DNA of 26,347 nucleotides from Deltaproteobacteria bacterium (GTDB taxonomy: Bacteria; Desulfobacterota; Desulfarculia; Adiutricales; Adiutricaceae), in assembly GCA_031278795.1 (NCBI GenBank), contig JAITJT010000046.1:1-26347 (forward strand), in the 5' to 3' direction. The number at the start of each line of letters is the position of its first letter. The first letter of the stretch is position 1. Under the pieces are notes generated by a model. It made no database searches, was not told the DNA's origin, and saw only the letters and a list, made by a program, of their open reading frames with translations. Of the stretch, positions 24,819-26,347 are shown piece after piece. The translations under genes and the position numbers were made by a program.

Positions 24819-25187
24819 TCCGGGTCGGCCGGGCGGTCGCTGGATCCGTAAGGGTCTGGAGGAAAGTCCGGGCTCCACATGGCACGGTGCTGGCTAACGG
24901 CCAGCGGGGGTGACCCCGGGCAAGCGCAACAGAGAGTAGACCGCCGGAGACTTTGGTCTCCGGCAAGGGTGAAAGGGTGAGGTAAGAGCTCACCGGCCGT
25001 CTGGGTGACCAGGCGGGCCAGGCATGCCCCACCGGGAGCAAGACCAAATAGGGGAACTATAAAGCCGCCTGCTTTGTTCCCGGGTAGGTCGCTGGAGCGC
25101 TGGAGTAATCCAGCGCCTAGATGAATGACCGCCAGGGGCCCACGCGCCCCCACAGAACCCGGCTTACAGGCTGACCCGGTTTTTTTT
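24819..25187 (+). ncRNA. rnpB: RNase P RNA (bacterial class A)
   Basis: Catalytic RNA that trims the 5' leader of tRNA precursors. Helix P1 pairs CCGGGTCGGCC (24820-24830) with GGCTGACCCGG (25169-25179), one G-U. The conserved blocks occur in order: GGAGGAAAGTCCGGGC (from 24858), AACAGAGAGTAGACCGCC (near 24927-24944), GGTGAGGTAAGAGCTCACC (near 24976-24994), AGATGAATGACCG (near 25119-25131) and ACAGAACCCGGCTTAC (25152-25167), the helix P4 partner. About 360 nt is normal for class A. P1 is directly followed by eight T, so the mature 3' end and an intrinsic terminator coincide. Its own promoter lies just upstream. Confidence 0.97.
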
Positions 25188-25202
25188 CTTACGGTGTCAT
25201 AA

Positions 25203-26347
25203 GTGGAAAAAAATGATGCTGGAGCCATAATAAGCGCCGCCGGATTAGGGGAGCGTTTTGGGGGTGACACCCCCAAACAGCTCTTGCCCTTAAACGGCGA
25301 CTCTGTCCTTGTGAGCGCCACCAGGCCCTTCCTTAGGCACCCGCTGGTGAAAGCCGTGGTGGTGGTGGTGCCCGTGGGGAAGCTCCCTCTATTTGAGGAG
25401 GCGCTTGCCAAAGATGCTCTAAACGCTAGCTCGCCCGCCACCCATTCCCATACTGATTCCCTTAACGCGCCTCTAGAATCAGAAGAGCCAAGAGGACTAT
25501 TTAACAAGCTCACCCTGGTGGAGGGGGCCTCCACCCGCGGTGAGTCGGTTGTAAAGGGCCTTAGGGCCCTTCCCAGCTCTTTGGACTATGTTTTGATCCA
25601 CGACGGCGTGAGGCCCTTTGTTAGCGAGGACGATATCACCCGGGTCTTGGACGCGGCCTTTAAATATGGCGCATCCGTCTTGGCGGCGCCAGTGACTGAT
25701 ACCCTAAAGAGGGGGAAAGATGGCCTAATAGTGGAGACCATCCCTAGGGAGGGCTTGTGGCTGGCCCAGACGCCCCAGGCCTTTGCGAGGGGCCTTCTGG
25801 AGTGGGCGTATAGGGAGTTTGAACCCAAGGGCGCGACAGACGAGAGTTCCCTGGTGGAGAGGCTGGGCGCCAAGGTGGCCCTGGTCACAGGTGATATCTC
25901 CAATATAAAGATAACCCACAGGAATGATATGTCCCTAGCCAAGGCCTTAGAGCTGGGTAAGAGGGAAATGGAGCGTCCGGGGGATAAGGTGCCGTTTAAA
26001 AAAGAAAGTGACAAACAGAGACTCTCAGTGGGCTCGGGCTGGGACTTCCACCGCTTTGTCCCGGGTAAGGAGCTCTATCTGGGCTGCGTGCGCTTTGGGG
26101 GCGAGATGGGCCTCCTTGGCCACTCCGACGCGGACGTACTCACCCACGCCCTCATAGACGCCCTCCTGGGGGGAGCCGCCTTAGGTGACATTGGCGAGCA
26201 TTTTCCGGATAGTAACCCGGAATATAAGGACGCCTCCGGAGAGAGGCTCCTTAAGGCCACCATGGAGCTCTTGAGACCAAGCTACTCGGTCGTGAACGTG
26301 GACATCACCTTGATTGGCGAAAGGCCCAAGGTGTCCATAAGGCGCGA
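25203..26347 (+). CDS. ispDF: Bifunctional IspD/IspF isoprenoid enzyme (3' end beyond window)
   Basis: Two enzymes of the MEP isoprenoid pathway in one chain. IspD makes CDP-ME from MEP and CTP; IspF cyclises CDP-MEP to MEcPP. The frame is open from GTG at 25203 (directly after an in-frame TAA) to the window end, 381 codons. IspD part (about 1-245): AIISAAGLGERFG, PKQLLPL, HDGVRPF, APVTDTLKR, LAQTPQAF, TDESSLVERLG and NIKITHRNDM. IspF part (from about 278): GSGWDFHRF with metal ligands Asp and His, GHSDADVLTHALIDALLG and GDIGEHFPDSNPEYKDASG. The chain ends in ERPKVSIRR, before the IspF C terminus. The IspD half has an extra Ser/Thr/Pro/Glu-rich insert of about 25 residues (about 70-97). The start lies only 15 bases after the rnpB T-run, leaving no room for a promoter. 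Confidence 0.94.
   Translation, partial: MEKNDAGAIISAAGLGERFGGDTPKQLLPLNGDSVLVSATRPFLRHPLVKAVVVVVPVGKLPLFEEALAKDALNASSPATHSHTDSLNAPLESEEPRGLFNKLTLVEGASTRGESVVKGLRALPSSLDYVLIHDGVRPFVSEDDITRVLDAAFKYGASVLAAPVTDTLKRGKDGLIVETIPREGLWLAQTPQAFARGLLEWAYREFEPKGATDESSLVERLGAKVALVTGDISNIKITHRNDMSLAKALELGKREMERPGDKVPFKKESDKQRLSVGSGWDFHRFVPGKELYLGCVRFGGEMGLLGHSDADVLTHALIDALLGGAALGDIGEHFPDSNPEYKDASGERLLKATMELLRPSYSVVNVDITLIGERPKVSIRR

Noticed and set aside
24806..25534. 242-codon minus-strand frame
   Set aside because: It is antisense to rnpB and to the IspD coding region; both sense features are certain.

Overview
The window looks like a deltaproteobacterial (Desulfobacterota-type) chromosome segment. The reasons are an ispD-ispF fusion, a sigma-54-type response regulator, a stand-alone HDOD protein, a Ste24-like membrane protein, and heavy use of AGG (Arg) and ATA (Ile) codons. 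This is an inference from gene content; there is no rRNA gene here to settle it. Recognised genes and the RNase P RNA cover only about 64% of the window. Genes are moderately GC-rich, while the gaps are AT-rich, up to 2 kb long, and full of poly-T runs and short inverted repeats. That pattern would fit a host-associated lineage losing genes, but the sequence does not prove it.

Layout. 1-3298 (minus): polyamine ABC transporter genes potA, potB and potC (potC is cut by the window edge). potA carries an in-frame amber codon before its TOBE domain, and a terminator separates potA from potBC. 3299-5152: non-coding, with a minus-strand promoter plus hairpin/terminator unit (candidate small RNA or leader) and a tandem repeat of about 88 bp. 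5153-6799 (plus): a sigma70 promoter, a cobalamin riboswitch with visible antiterminator and terminator, and a purine-type NCS2/AzgA permease. 7561-8988: HD-domain tRNA nucleotidyltransferase. 9772-11079: purA with a clear promoter. 11259-16008: 15-bp direct repeats, a soluble GAF/PAS histidine kinase, an NtrC-type regulator, a membrane protein with the M48/Ste24 fold but no zinc site, then two tandem terminators. 17891-19186: rho. 20770-21942: an unrecognised 390-residue protein, with doubtful small ORFs on either side. 23185-24165: HDOD protein. 24294-24764: RNase HI with a 12-bp in-frame repeat at its N terminus. 24819-25187: rnpB with its own promoter. 25203 to the end: ispDF, cut by the window edge.

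How the parts relate. Most genes are unlinked housekeeping functions. Three neighbourhoods look functionally coupled. The first is potABC. The second is the cobalamin-riboswitch/permease unit, which would tie purine (or cobamide lower-ligand base) uptake to cobamide supply. The third is the kinase/regulator pair with the adjacent pseudo-protease, which may form one signalling module.
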